Shown: positions 12,207 through 23,347, numbered from the stretch's first letter. The stretch: 64,000 bases of DNA from Lactifluus volemus (GCA_022376515.1 WTXI01000001.1:1674001-1738000), one strand, 5' to 3'. Numbers and translations: made by a program. Notes: generated by a model not told the origin, from the sequence alone.

Positions 12207-13267
12207 TGCTCATATATTAAATCGCCTACCTCAGGCGCTGCTTCCGTATTTTAATATCACATTTCCTCTGTATTTATTTGTTTTTCCCACCCCGTTTGCC
12301 CTCATTCTATCGGGCTTTGTCATTTCTACGTCCTATTTATGTAATCCCTTGTTTCCTCTCGGAACTGTCGCGTATGACCCGACTCACCGAGTGAGCCCGT
12401 CAAACACAGAGGGTGTTGGTGACCATTCATTACTTCGTCAGAGAGCCCTTTCTGATGATCCGGGTTCTGCATAGGCTCAAGTTACTTCTATTATGGCGGA
12501 CCAAACTGAATACCGTCGTGTTCTACTGCCCATTGATGATATGCCACATTTGTTGAGTGCTTGAACGCTGGTTCTATTTTCGAAACTGCCAAACTCGGAA
12601 GTGTATAGCATGAAACATCTGCTGTCGACTCATGTCTTCGTGGAGATGATCTCACGCGCCGGCGCTTAACGGTAATTAACGAGAACAGCGTCTTAGATGG
12701 CAACACCTCAGGCTTAACTTGCCCAAACAAACACCACACTGGTTTTGTTGATGGAGGCCCTCTAGAGCCATCCAACGCCGATGTGATCCGTGCAAAAATA
12801 ACAACACTCGATGCCCACACTTAGGTGCAGACTGAGTACTAGATGTGCCGCCTCAGGCTGTAAATCGCAGCGCTAATTGTGTTGGTCAGCTCTTTTGGAT
12901 TGTGCACGCCGGATTGCATCGGATGCTACAATCTGGAAGTCATCACCGCGGCCACTTGATGTCATGCGATGCTTCTACGTTGGTGCAAGACTGGGGATTC
13001 GAATCGGAAAAAGGTACCGCCCAGGCTCTCACATCCTTATCTGTGTCACTGTCTTGTTACGCGATGTAAGCGCTTCAAATTGCCTACGAAACATGTGGTT
13101 CCGGTGGAAGGTAGGTACTTCACATGCTACCCGCCCGGGCCCATGTATTGCTGCTATAATCCGCGGCGATGTCGGGGTCTTAAGACTAGGGGATCCACGG
13201 TGAGTATTGACAACTAGGCAAGGACTTTCATTCCGCCACTGGCTGTACATTTCAAGCTCTCAAAAAC
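12207..13267. other. Gene-poor spacer between dsRBD genes B and C
   Basis: A 109-codon minus-strand frame (12491-12820) and short plus-strand frames (12845-13217) have no motif. A T/C-rich 3' flank of gene B lies at 12240-12360. No repeat shared with the A-B spacer was obvious by eye. Confidence 0.4.
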
Positions 13268-13274
13268 TATATAA
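13268..13274 (+). promoter_or_regulatory. TATA box of dsRBD gene C
   Basis: TATATAA lies 89 nt before the start codon of the third dsRBD gene and is followed by a C/T-rich leader, as for gene A. Confidence 0.55.
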
Positions 13275-13356
13275 CCATACTCTCATCCTCTATGTGTAAG
13301 TCACAAAGCAACCTCAAGCGCAAGTGAATTCACCACGAGAATAGCTGCTAGCACAT

Positions 13357-13765
13357 ATGGCTTCTAACCTTCGTATGTATCAGACGGCTTCCTGCATTTT
13401 CTCTCGCTTGGTATGAGCTGTTGCTCATTCATTTTACGCTTGATAGCGCCAACCGTCCGTCTCAATAATTGTGGGTCGATATGACCGAACCGTCTTGAAT
13501 CCTACTCATCTTTATTCACATAGATCTCCAAGGTATAGGTCAACTCAGTGCAGTTAGCTATCATGAGAAGGACAACGGACCAAATGCAGTGAATAGGTGG
13601 TCCATCACTCTAAAGAGTGAGTGAACATGCTACGTTTTGAAGATCATCGTTGAATTTCGTGCTTCAGTCAACGGCCAAGTAATGGGAGCATCCACTGCCC
13701 CGCGTAGATCTGCGGCCAAAGAAGCTGCCGCTCAACAGGCCCTGGATAGTCTGGGCTTGCAGTAG
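13357..13765 (+). CDS. Small stand-alone dsRNA-binding domain protein C (76 aa)
   Basis: Exons 13357-13372, 13447-13470, 13524-13616 and 13668-13765 join into 76 residues forming one dsRBD. Helix 1 reads VRLNNYLQGIGQ, strand 1 LSAVSYHEKDNGP, and the strand ending ITLKINGQVMG. Helix 2, PRRSAAKEAAAQQALDSLGL, is the closest of the three to the classical x-K-x2-A-K-x2-A-A pattern. Its intron positions and phases equal those of copy B. The start is chosen because ATG 13357 gives a 16-nt first exon of the same length as in copy A, and both begin M-[SA]-S-N. The frame is intact. Function is unknown beyond a probable RNA-binding fold. Confidence 0.8.
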
Positions 13766-14676
13766 ACATTTGCACTTTTTTGTGGCCTATCGAGCTGGGC
13801 TCGATTGTACCCCCTTCCCCCGAACTCGCCCACTAGTACAATTAGATTGAGTTCCAAGTTTTTTGAAAAATTTTCCCCCATACTCTCGTTCCTGGTAGAA
13901 TGAATATGATGTTGTGCCTTGTAAATGAAGACGACCAGACGGCTGAAGGAAGTTAACATTATGGAGGGCCATCGTTGCATCCTGATCACGCCGTTAAGCC
14001 GGGTCGGGATCATATCTTGACGCCGGCGCCAACCTGGTGGGTATCCAGATGCATCACGTGTTATAGTTTCAAGTCCAGTCTCCGTCGGCTGCGACTTGGA
14101 GTATGTTTCGACGTTTCGTACCACACGCTGTTGCAGCCTTCGCTGGTGAGTCACTACTCTGCCTTCTAAACCTTGTCGAAACTACGACAAGCTGTGCTCC
14201 GCAGCCTCTGGAATCAGCGAATTCCATGCGTTATCAACTCATTCCCAAATCCGAGTATCCACTAATTGATCCGTAATATCATTTTCGGTAACAGGAGTGC
14301 TGTCGGGAATTTATATATTCAAGCCTCTTTTGGTCACCGGCAGGCAGGGTGATGCTGGCACGGAACGTACCAAACCATCGCGATGGGACCAGCCTCATAG
14401 ATTGAACACCGAGGTACATATCATTTCAACAGTCTATGTGAAAATTCCATTGACCCGCCACTTATTAATTATAGCATGGACAAGGTACTGGATCAGTCCC
14501 TGGCGATGACGCCAAAAGTGACTGACACGCAGTGCCGTACGTGACGATGAATATCAACCCGTGCTATAAATCCCTTTCGAACGCTGAAAATGGACTGGGG
14601 CGGTAGTTGATGTATCTTACATACGACATGGGCGGCGTGTTTCTATGTACGAGCATACACTGGCTTCGTGTACGGT
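13766..14676. other. Gene-poor DNA downstream of the dsRBD array
   Basis: No gene was recognised. A TATAAA-containing leader-like stretch near 14560-14600 is followed by an ATG that stops after six codons. It could be the eroded promoter of a fourth array member, but no dsRBD sequence follows it. Confidence 0.35.
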
Positions 14677-16606
14677 TCAATCGGAGCGACCCTCCTCAAC
14701 TTCCATTACGTTTTTTCGACATTCCCAGATCTAGAATGTGTGGTCAACACTAGTGGACCGCACGGAATGAAAGTTTGGCACCTGTATGACGGTCTCGCCG
14801 AGAAATATCATCTCCTTTCGTATTTCTTCGACTATAAGGTCCTGGATTTGGAACCATTTCTCGTTTTCCCCGTTTCCATTCCCAGCACGCAACTGGACTT
14901 TCCAAACGGTATTCTCCTTGTCTCGAGTGGTACCAGCTACAGACTCATGGACTACGTTTGCGATAAGATCATAGACCGGAGATGGACGTTGCTCAGCAGA
15001 GCTCAAATCTGCGGAGGGTAGTGAGCCATGTCCATTAAAGGTGAACGATTCTCATCACAACTGACAGTCACGGAAGTCGACGCCTTTCAGAGGAAAGTTT
15101 ACAATAGTTGGGTTCTTCTCTTCTACGAAGTTATTCTTCGTGAACCGCTTGTAGTGTATGATAAGATATGGAGGAAGTTGTTGACAATTGAACCGACGCA
15201 ATTGACCCCTCGATTCCTGAACGTCGAACCACATAAAAGCGCGAACTTTATGGAAAATAAATCAAAGCCAACCTGCGTTTGGACCCCGTCGTATTTAGCA
15301 AGGGCTGTATGAATACCAACTTGAGGGATGATATTCTTTTCCACAGCATCTTGGAAAAGAGGTGGTGGGGGTAGGTCAACAGAGAGGAACAGGAAAGGCG
15401 ACGTAGTTGCCTTATTTCTATGAAACGGAGCTGTAAGGTTTCGCGGCGGAAAGACGAGGTGTAACGGCCTGCCTCTGTCGATGTCAAATACGGGCTTTTC
15501 GTTTTCAGAGGCATCGGGGCGAACAACAACTTGTTGTGTCTCCGTGCGGACCTGCCCTTGAAACGTGGAGAATATAATACCTATACCACAGGATGTGATT
15601 CATTGGTGAGCAAGAGATACGTGTGACAGGATCAGCATGAGCGCTGACTGGAGTTTTTCTTTTTACTACCGCCCAGGTCCCTGTGTAAATCATTGAGAAG
15701 CCACCTGAGAAATTCTACTGGGTCCCCTTGAGTTTCCAGTCTGAATTTGCCGCCGCTAGCTCTACCAACTTCCTGCAAGAATTCGTGGGGGCTGACCTGG
15801 CTTTTAAATAACCGGGGATTCCATAGTTCTTTGCTAGGGCGGCGAATCGCTTGACCAATTCGGACTGCTTTCCGTCAAAGCGAGAGAGTAAGAGAAAGTC
15901 ACGAAGCGGCGGTACGTGAAGGAGAGAATGGATGACCACGTTCATATGGTCGTTCCTCTTGATGTTGTTTAGACCTATGTAACCTGAGGTGTATGACTTT
16001 GAAGATAGGTCGTAAGAGGGTTTGGTTAGGTGTGCGGCAGTGGAGAGAGAGGCAACACCAGAACGTGAGAAGGAAGGCGAGAGAACGAATGCGATGTCTT
16101 CCAAGGAAGGGTCTGAGACAGCATAGCCATCTGGCAATACATAGACCTGGATAGTTCACAGATTAGATTCATCCACGTCTAGTTCACAGGAACGCACCTT
16201 GGTAGTTTCAAGATTGATGAATACGTGATGATCATCGTGGATGGAGTGAGCATATGCATAAGAGTTACGACCCCGGCCTTGAAAATACTTCCCGCACACG
16301 AGGCAACCGTAAACATTGATGTTTGATAACGATACAGAACAAACTTTCTCGAAGTCAAAGTCAAGTGTAGCACGATTAACCTGAGGAAGATCTGAGCTTT
16401 CTCAAACATACAGACTACACGATTCGTACCGTGTCTAAATAGAGATCAGACCCATGAGCAGCGCCAGCACCGTTGTTAACGAAGCCATGCTCTTCCTCGT
16501 CGGAGTCATCCCTGCCATGACTCGCAGGGGGGGATGTTGGAGTACCTCCTGCCTCAATTCGTTTGACCCTCTTTGTTGGTCGCTCATGTTCTGTGGTAGG
16601 GTCCAT
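14677..16606 (-). CDS. USP39: USP39/Sad1 family U4/U6.U5 tri-snRNP factor (inactive ubiquitin-protease fold)
   Basis: This is a splicing factor needed for tri-snRNP assembly. Exons 16430-16606, 16198-16380, 15649-16146, 15273-15580, 15066-15216, 14782-15008 and 14677-14730 give about 532 residues once one base is restored. A nuclear-type basic head (TKRVKR) is followed by the zinc-finger UBP domain (CSVSLSNINVYGCLVCGKYF, then HDDHHVFINL). The ubiquitin-hydrolase fold comes next. Where active proteases have Asn-x-Cys, this protein reads GLNNIKRNDHMN, so the catalytic Cys is absent, as known for the family. Later blocks include NWxPR/LFKSQ, PPYLIIHYKRF and KNNF. The frame breaks at 15829-15832, where a short T run (A run on the coding strand) seems one base short. 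The end IQIWE is typical. It is transcribed away from Rsm22. Confidence 0.92.
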
Positions 16607-16714
16607 GGTTAAAGTCAAAGGCCACCGTTACATAACATTAGTACACGCGATCGGATTACAGTTAGCGCCTCAGCGCGTTGACGCGTTGACGACTGTACGT
16701 TGGACTCGAAGGTA
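16607..16714. promoter_or_regulatory. Short shared promoter between USP39 and Rsm22
   Basis: Only 108 nt separate the two divergent start codons, so both promoters must lie here or overlap the first exons. It contains repeated GCGTTGACGCGTTGACGA-like sequence near 16675-16692, a possible binding site for a shared regulator. No TATA box is evident. Confidence 0.5.
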
Positions 16715-18852
16715 ATGATATGCGTACGCTCCGTTCAGACGCGGCGCATAGTACCTTTCTTGCGCTCTTCATCATTCTCCTCTCATCAACCCAATGCGCC
16801 GCTTGACCTTGACAAATCGTTCAGGACCATCCTCCGAGATATTGACGGTTCCATCACAAAACAAAAAGCAAAAGGACAACGCCCTCCTCGTGATATGCTT
16901 GAATTAACCGCTTTCCCTACCGATTCAACATCGACCGAGTTGTCACATCACGATAGTGAACTAACCTCTCGGTTAGAGCGCAAGTCTCCAGCTGCACTCT
17001 TCGGAAGTCAGCAACAAGGCGCCGTCATTATTCCCCGAGAGCTACAGCAGTCTATCTCCGAGTTGATATCAGGTGAAAATGTCACCATACTCAAGCGCCG
17101 TACTGGCTACTTACAACATCCAGACTCTGACAGACGCCTCCTACGACGCGACGCCATGCGGCTCTTCAATGACGGCGGTGACGGCAACAATTGGGCCCTT
17201 GCGTTGAATGTCCACTACAAGTCTTACAAGCAAGCACGGCTCCATGCAGAGCGTGATAGTACCGCCTTCGCTTCTGTTGTGCTACCCGCACACTACTCCG
17301 CTATCTATGCTGTTTTACATCACGTCAAGTCGAGGTTAGGTCCTCGATGGTCTGTGCAAAACGTACTTGACTGGGGCGCCGGAACAGGCAGTGCTCTTTG
17401 GTGACTGTGAACGAACACCTGTCAAACTAAAACCTGACTTGTACGTCGGTATTCCTAGGGCTGCAAGTTACGCATTCCAGGCACCAAATTCTTCCAATGA
17501 TGGCGACGAAGACCCTGGTGTGACTTTGTCTTCTACTGCTATCATCAAGTATGTTGGCATTGAGAAGCGAGATGGCCTCATTAGCATCGGAAAGCGGCTT
17601 CTTCAAGGTGCCCAAATTTCGAGCTCATATATGCCTTCGCTTATCTGTGCAATTAGATATTCCTCACGACAGCCTAAACATAGCTTGGCAGAGGAAGTTT
17701 CATCATGACAGCTTCGCGCAAACCCATGACGGGAGCAGCACTATTGCAATCTCAGCCTTCTTCTTGTCAACTTTGCGGACTTCTTTGCAGCGAAAGTCAT
17801 TGGTGAAAGAAATGTGGGAGAGCGGTGCAGACACGATCGTGAGTAGGCTCATCATCGCCGATTCACACCATCTCTGATGCATTTCTGCACGTAGGTCCTA
17901 CTTGATCACAGTAGTTCATTTGGCTTCCAGAGCGTTGCCGAGGCTAGAGAACTTCTATTGAGCTTAGGTCGAAGGGAAGTAGAGGATCGCGATTTAGACG
18001 AAAACGTGGTTTCTGGGTCACACGTTCTAGCACCGGTAAGCCCCCCACCCCAAAATACTTTTCGAATCTTCATCAAAACGGCGGTCTAGTGTCCCCATGA
18101 CGGTGTTTGCCCCATTTATCAATCAAATGATGCAAAGCTTGTATGTGGATTCTCTCAGCGAATGGAACGTCCTCCTTTCGTCCGACGGACGAAGCATTCT
18201 GGGGTTGGTCATGAAGACATTGGGTATGCATACGTTGTCATCAGAAGGGGCCCAAGGCCACGTATCCCAGATGTCAAGGTTGGTCGGCTAGGAGAAGTTG
18301 GGAGACAGCAAATACAGCTCGAAGAAGCTAAACGCCCGCTAGTTGAGTTGGAACTGGATGATGGGATCCCTCGGTCGCCCCCCGAACCCGTCACCACATA
18401 CTCCTTCCCAGAAAAAAGGTTAGAACCACACGACCTTAGTTCGGCGGAGTTCGATACCCTATTGAAGGCCGAAGCTTTTCACTGGCCGCGTCTTGTCTTC
18501 CCCCCTCTCAAAAGGAGTGGGCATGTGGTGATGGACATTTGTTCCCCTTCTGGTACGTGCCGTTTTTTTTGTTAGTATGCAGCCCGTGAACCGACCCCGG
18601 AGTACAGGTAAGATTCTGCGTATGACCATCCCAAAGTCCCAAGGGAAGCAGCCATACTATGATGCCCGCAAGTCTTGTTGGGGTGACATATTCCCACACG
18701 AGCCTAAGAACCCACCGCAAGTTAGGTTTCCTCTACACCAGGATGGTCAAGTTAGCGGCAATCCGGACACGACCTTATCAGATCACGTGATTCGCACAGG
18801 ACAATCCATCAGATCATCATCTGCATCTAGAGATGTCGGTATCAATAATTAG
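16715..18852 (+). CDS. RSM22: Mitochondrial Rsm22/METTL17 family protein (mitoribosome assembly)
   Basis: This protein acts on the small mitoribosomal subunit as an assembly factor with a methyltransferase-like fold. Exons 16715-17400, 17459-17607, 17657-17838, 17895-18035, 18090-18552 and 18608-18852 join in frame into 621 residues. The first 25 residues are Arg/Ser-rich with no acidic residue, a typical mitochondrial presequence. The SAM-binding signature VLDWGAGTGSALW lies near residues 217-229. After it, CPHDGVCPI (Cys 387 and 393), then CGF (Cys 405), with a further Cys near 537 in the VMDICSPSG stretch, match the four-cysteine iron-sulfur site described for METTL17. The C terminus has the conserved ARKSCWGDIFPH block. 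The start is ATG 16715, since only it puts the presequence first. The frame is intact. Confidence 0.93.
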
Positions 18853-19051
18853 GTTGATGGCACTTGTATCCTACGATGGAAGTGAACGCGGAACTACGTG
18901 GAGAGGCTGAAACTTCCCGTGCCACTATGGCGCGTTTCTCCTTGATACGAGAACGCAAGCTGGCATAAAGTTACAAGCTCAATCGTAATCTATTAGTTTC
19001 ATGCATGTCCCACGACTAGTGTGCATCATGAACCCTGTTGTTCGCTATACA

Positions 19052-20138
19052 CTATAAATCCGCAATCCGGATCCCCGGGCCCTGCATCGAGCTGAGGATT
19101 ATCTTCCTTATTGCATTAACTGACAAGGCAAGTAAGAATGGCTCGGACAATGAAGATGGAAATGACTTGCCGGGCTTCGAGCTCTGGTCTTTGTCTGCGG
19201 ACTGCGGCTGATTTCCGGTGGCACGCTTTACAACGTTAACGAAGTGGCGAACGTTCTTTACAACGTCTTCAATTGGGTAATCTATCTAAACTAGGCTATT
19301 GAGTAGAGCTTGAGAACTGGCATGAAGCGGACTCACCTTCGCTATCGGGGTTCGGATTGTCCCAGTTTTGTCGCCCTTCCACTCTGTAGTTCCTTGTAAA
19401 CGCCGAATGTATCCCGCAACGTCGTCGGTGACGGTACCCCGACGTTCTGATGGCATCAAGCCACGGGACCAAGGACACGGCCAAGTCGTTGAGAAACGGC
19501 CTTGATGAGAGAGGGGGTCGACAGGAATAAGGTTGCTTGAACTCTGCCACTGGCCACCTAGAACAAGAACAGAACCAGTGTCAAACTTAGGAATCTGAAA
19601 CAACGAATTCACTCAACCCCTTCAACGAGCTCTGCTCCACCGACCATATCGGCACCAGCCCTTTTGGCTTCTTCCGCGGCCTTCCCTTCAGCAAAGACGA
19701 GTACCTTATCTTTGGCCTTTGGTTTCGGTTCCCTGGGGAGTGAGACACGTCCTTTAGGGATGGCTGAACCCCTTGGCATAGCCGTCTTGATGACAAGCTC
19801 GTACGTCGCGTTCGGAGAGCCAACTTCAACAGCCTATGTAATAATGAGTCGAATAGAAAATAAGCGCACACAAATTTTGAACGCACTCGTAGGACGTTAA
19901 TCGCATCTGCAAGCGTCATTTTCTCCGCGTCGTAGATGCTCGACTGTACTCTTTTCCTTGTCTTGCGGGTTGCCCCCAGCACTTTCTTGGCGAGAATAAC
20001 ATGAGTAGTGGAGAAGCTACGGCAAGACAATGAGCTCTAGAGATAGTGATAGACGTTCAATAGCAGCCATATTTAAAAGTTCAAAAATCTACTAACGCGG
20101 TGAGCAATGCTTGACCGTGTAAGCTGAAGGAAAGACAT
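19052..20138 (-). CDS. MRPL1: Mitochondrial large-subunit ribosomal protein uL1m
   Basis: This is protein L1 of the mitochondrial large ribosomal subunit, which forms the mobile stalk near the E site. Exons 20097-20138, 19887-20036, 19618-19833, 19337-19557 and 19052-19285 give 287 residues once one base is restored. A presequence (MSFLQLTRSSIAHR) is followed by ADAINVLR and ELVIKTAMPRG. The RNA-binding signature L-G-R-V-L-G-P-[R]-G-L-M-P follows, and the C terminus is SSMQGPGIRI. The break is precisely in that signature. At 19465-19467 the plus strand has GGG where four G are needed to keep Gly-Pro-Arg-Gly. A loss in such a conserved place argues for a sequencing indel. It shares a 63-nt promoter with mL40. 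Confidence 0.9.
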
Positions 20139-20201
20139 GGCCGTGAGACGCGTCCTGACGCGGACCGAAGACAGCCGCCTACCGACTCTATCCAATTCCC
20201 T
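20139..20201. promoter_or_regulatory. 63-nt divergent promoter of uL1m and mL40
   Basis: The start codons of two mitoribosomal large-subunit genes lie back to back 63 nt apart. The spacer is GC-rich, with GACGCG repeats (near 20146-20162) and no TATA box. This is a likely co-regulated pair. Confidence 0.55.
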
Positions 20202-20762
20202 ATGGCCTCGTCTCGCCTCACCTTAAATCGGCCTAAATTTCCTCTCCGCATCTCAAGAGTCTCAGTGCGACATTCGGGAAGACGAGAAACCGCAGTAGAT
20301 CCCGCCAAGGGGAATCTGCACAAGGCTCTGTATCCTCCCAATGTCGACAACAAACCAACTCCAACGGGCACTTGGCGTCTTGACGTCGCTCGCGCCATCC
20401 AGATTGCCGTTCCATCTAAACAGGCTCATGAAACTATCGAGCGCGCCTGGCTGCTATACCAGCGCCACGAGCGCTGGAAGCGGGAAGAAGAGTTGGCCAG
20501 GAAATATCAATGCATGACGAGAGCGATGGATGAATTGGAGAAGATAGACCCCCATCTTTTCAAGGAAGCGAACCGATCTGATGACCCAAGACAGCGTGGA
20601 ATTGCGGGGACTGTGTCGGGAAAGACCCTCCGCGGGGTCGAGAAAAAGGCTTTGGAGTCGCGGCTACCAGGTCTGTTCCCCAGGGAATTGCGCGTGCCAA
20701 CCGACACACCAGCGAGGAGTGGTTGGAATTATGATTTCAAGCCGATTGGTCGCCGTGCTTGA
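20202..20762 (+). CDS. MRPL28: Mitochondrial large-subunit ribosomal protein mL40 (yeast Mrpl28 family)
   Basis: This is an intronless 186-residue protein. An Arg-rich N terminus without acidic residues (MASSRLTLNRPKFPLRISRV) is a probable mitochondrial presequence. Then follows the family's helical core, recognisable by ERAWLLYQRHERWKREEEL and DELEKIDPHLFKEAN, and a C-terminal segment ending LRVPTDTPARSGWNYDF. Length and order fit fungal mL40. Identification is from motif recall. It is divergently transcribed from uL1m, and together with Rsm22 it makes three mitochondrial-translation genes within 4 kb. The frame is intact. Confidence 0.88.
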   Translation: MASSRLTLNRPKFPLRISRVSVRHSGRRETAVDPAKGNLHKALYPPNVDNKPTPTGTWRLDVARAIQIAVPSKQAHETIERAWLLYQRHERWKREEELARKYQCMTRAMDELEKIDPHLFKEANRSDDPRQRGIAGTVSGKTLRGVEKKALESRLPGLFPRELRVPTDTPARSGWNYDFKPIGRRA

Positions 20763-20998
20763 TTGTGGTGAGTCGCGAACTTGTTCTCAGGCAATGAAGT
20801 ACCGATCAATATGTGGTCTCATCCTAGCTCTCCCTTTTCCAACATACATACATAAAAGTTTTGCTCCTTATTCCCTACCCCCTCCCAGACAGAGATACCT
20901 CAAGAGGTCAATGTCGGTTGGTAATACAAACTATAATTCAACCAGTGTTGAATGAACAAACTCGTACACGATTCTGGTCCGGTCACCAGTGCCGAGCA

Positions 20999-22950
20999 TC
21001 AAATGTCTGGCAATTCTCTACTACTACTCGTCGATGATTTCCCTACAATAGCTCCATGCACCCGTCCAAGTGCACCTGTCCAGCGATCTAGAGCAATGTA
21101 TCGCCGCCTTTCGAGACTTTGCCTATAAAAAAAAATCAGAAGTGGACGACGAAACTGACAATGCGAAACGTACTGCTTGTCTAGCTCCAGACGCATGTTG
21201 ACTTGATCAATCTTGCCATCTATCTTACCCTCAAGAATAAGGTCGATCAATAGCTCTTCCACTTCGTTTGCATCGACGTTCAGTTGCTTCGGTACATTAG
21301 TTGTGTCATCTTACGTTGACCTTGGATAACACACCTTCGCAAGAAATGCAAGCTCAAGCCGAGTGTAAGGTTTAATAAGATCAATCAGGTATTGGGTCCT
21401 GAGACTACGGAGAAGGTCGCCAATATGCGAACGAATGAAGCTGTCTTCCATGATTGTCGCGCGATTATCTAAACAAGAGAAATGACAACTCGCAGGTGGT
21501 TCGATTTGAGGATCTAGGACGTACCTCGAATTATCTTCTCAGCGGTATGGACTTCACGACGTTGATAAGCGTCGACGAGATCGGTCATAGCTTTGATTTG
21601 GGGGTCGTTTTTGTACCTGATCATGCCAGGTTGAAGTGAATTCGAAGAAATGAAGGAACAGAAAACACACGGTTTGGTTTCCTGACTGTCGAACGGATTG
21701 ACCTCGCTGCCCGTGAGCATGTTCGCAAGTACAAGATACTTGAGGACTTGAATGCGCTGCGGTAAACCAGCCTCATCGTAATTGCGGAAAGATTCGAAAA
21801 AGTCTTCACTCGCTCGATTCCATTGACCTACGAAAGGTGGTCATATAATCCGACTCCAGGCAATGATGGAACTACCAACGTTCACCCATCCACATCTTCC
21901 CACCACACTCTTTGATGATTCCCATTATACGTGGATGAGGTATGGCCGAGCGAATACTGTTCGAGGCGTTGTAAATTTCCTGCAAGAAAAAAGGTTATAT
22001 GTGATCGTGGATTTTGCTTAAAACGCGTCACTTGCCTTGAGCTCTTTATAGTTCCTCGTTTCATTGTGCATCTGGATTTCCAGGGCATAAATCTCGAGCA
22101 GCTGCGTGCCTTTTTGAGATTGGTCTTCACCATTCGCGCTGGCTTCCGTCACCGAGTATAGTTCACGGATTAACTGAGAAAAGAAAAAAAAAAAAAAATT
22201 TGTTTGAGCACACAAGAGCACGGTGAGTATACCTTGGATAATCGCCCATATTCCCCACGATCCAGCCATAGTTTTGCCAACTTCAAATTAGTTTTCGCAG
22301 ACAATCGCTTGACGCAACACCCAGTCAATGCAGATACGATGTTCAGATTGAAGATCATACCTCATTCCTTGCTTCCCGGAGCGCATCTTTTGTTGCCTGA
22401 TAAAACCTCTCAAGTACTGTGACCTCCACAGGTCCACCCTTTCCACCGCCCACATAGTCAAGAATGCCATTGATTGACTTTTCTGCATAGTTACGGGTTA
22501 CCGTAGACTTCGTATAGGTCAATAGGTTCGTGTACGCTTTGAGCGCATCATTGGGTCGGTGCAAAACAAGGTATAATAATTTGGTAGACTGTTTGAGAGC
22601 CTTGAACCCCCTAGAAGGCATCGACTTGAGATGAATAGTCACGGGTACGTCGAAATAGCATACCAATCACTCTTCGGTTCGTCTTGATCCACGATGGCCG
22701 CGAACTCTTTCAGGGCTTGTTCAGGAGACTCCTCTTTCTTGGCTATGATCCTTAAATGTGAGCCATGATAATGAGGAAAGCGCACAGCACAAACATTTGG
22801 CGGCGTAGTACATATTCTCGACGTCGACCCTCCCTGCATCATCAGCACCTTCCTCATCTGAGTAGTCAAACCCATAATCCTGCTGTAAAATGGAGAATAT
22901 ACTTTAACCCAGTGAAATGACACACGAACCTCGTCTTCACTGCCTTGCAT
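20999..22950 (-). CDS. CSN2: COP9 signalosome subunit 2
   Basis: CSN2 is a PCI-domain subunit of the COP9 signalosome, which removes NEDD8 from cullins and so controls SCF-type ubiquitin ligases. Twelve exons join without a frame error from ATG 22950 to the stop at 20999 (455 residues). The product opens with the acidic [11 protein letters not shown] motif. TPR-like helices follow ([43 protein letters not shown]), then the PCI part ([35 protein letters not shown]). An upstream ATG at 22973 leads into a different frame before the first intron. A lost base near 22960 might make it the true start, but ATG 22950 already gives the conserved N terminus. One intron, 21980-22035, begins GC instead of GT. 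Confidence 0.94.
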
Positions 22951-23347
22951 GTACTCGCATCTTCATCATCCATGGCGATTGGAAATGGAGCAAGATATGT
23001 GTATTTGGCCTAGCCGACAACGCAAGGGGGTTGAGCTGTTGAGCTGGTAGGACTCAAGTAAAGTGGCACGAGGCATTCCTGTGTAGTCACGTGGAAATAA
23101 CACGACGGAATCAGATTCAATCTCAAACAATGTATGTCTGTCTAACTGAGAGGGCAGGGGATATTGTAGAAACTTTCTGTAACCACTTTCTCTCTCTTTA
23201 TATATGCTAGTAGTTGCTCTCTCTAAGAATTTTGGATTATCGCCAACTCGTACGCGTCTTAGTCAGCGATCATTCTCCTCTTTCCACTCTTGGGAACTAT
23301 GACATAGTCAACTACATTGTCCACAAGTTTCTTCATCTCATCATGCG
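22951..23347. other. Divergent promoter region CSN2/FAB1
   Basis: The stretch is about 400 nt with a CT-rich leader (23190-23345) in front of FAB1 and TATATA at 23199-23204. No gene was seen. Confidence 0.5.

Noticed and set aside
13001..13030. GGATTCGAATC resembling a tRNA B box
   Set aside because: No matching A box, acceptor stem or T-stem pairing could be made around it.
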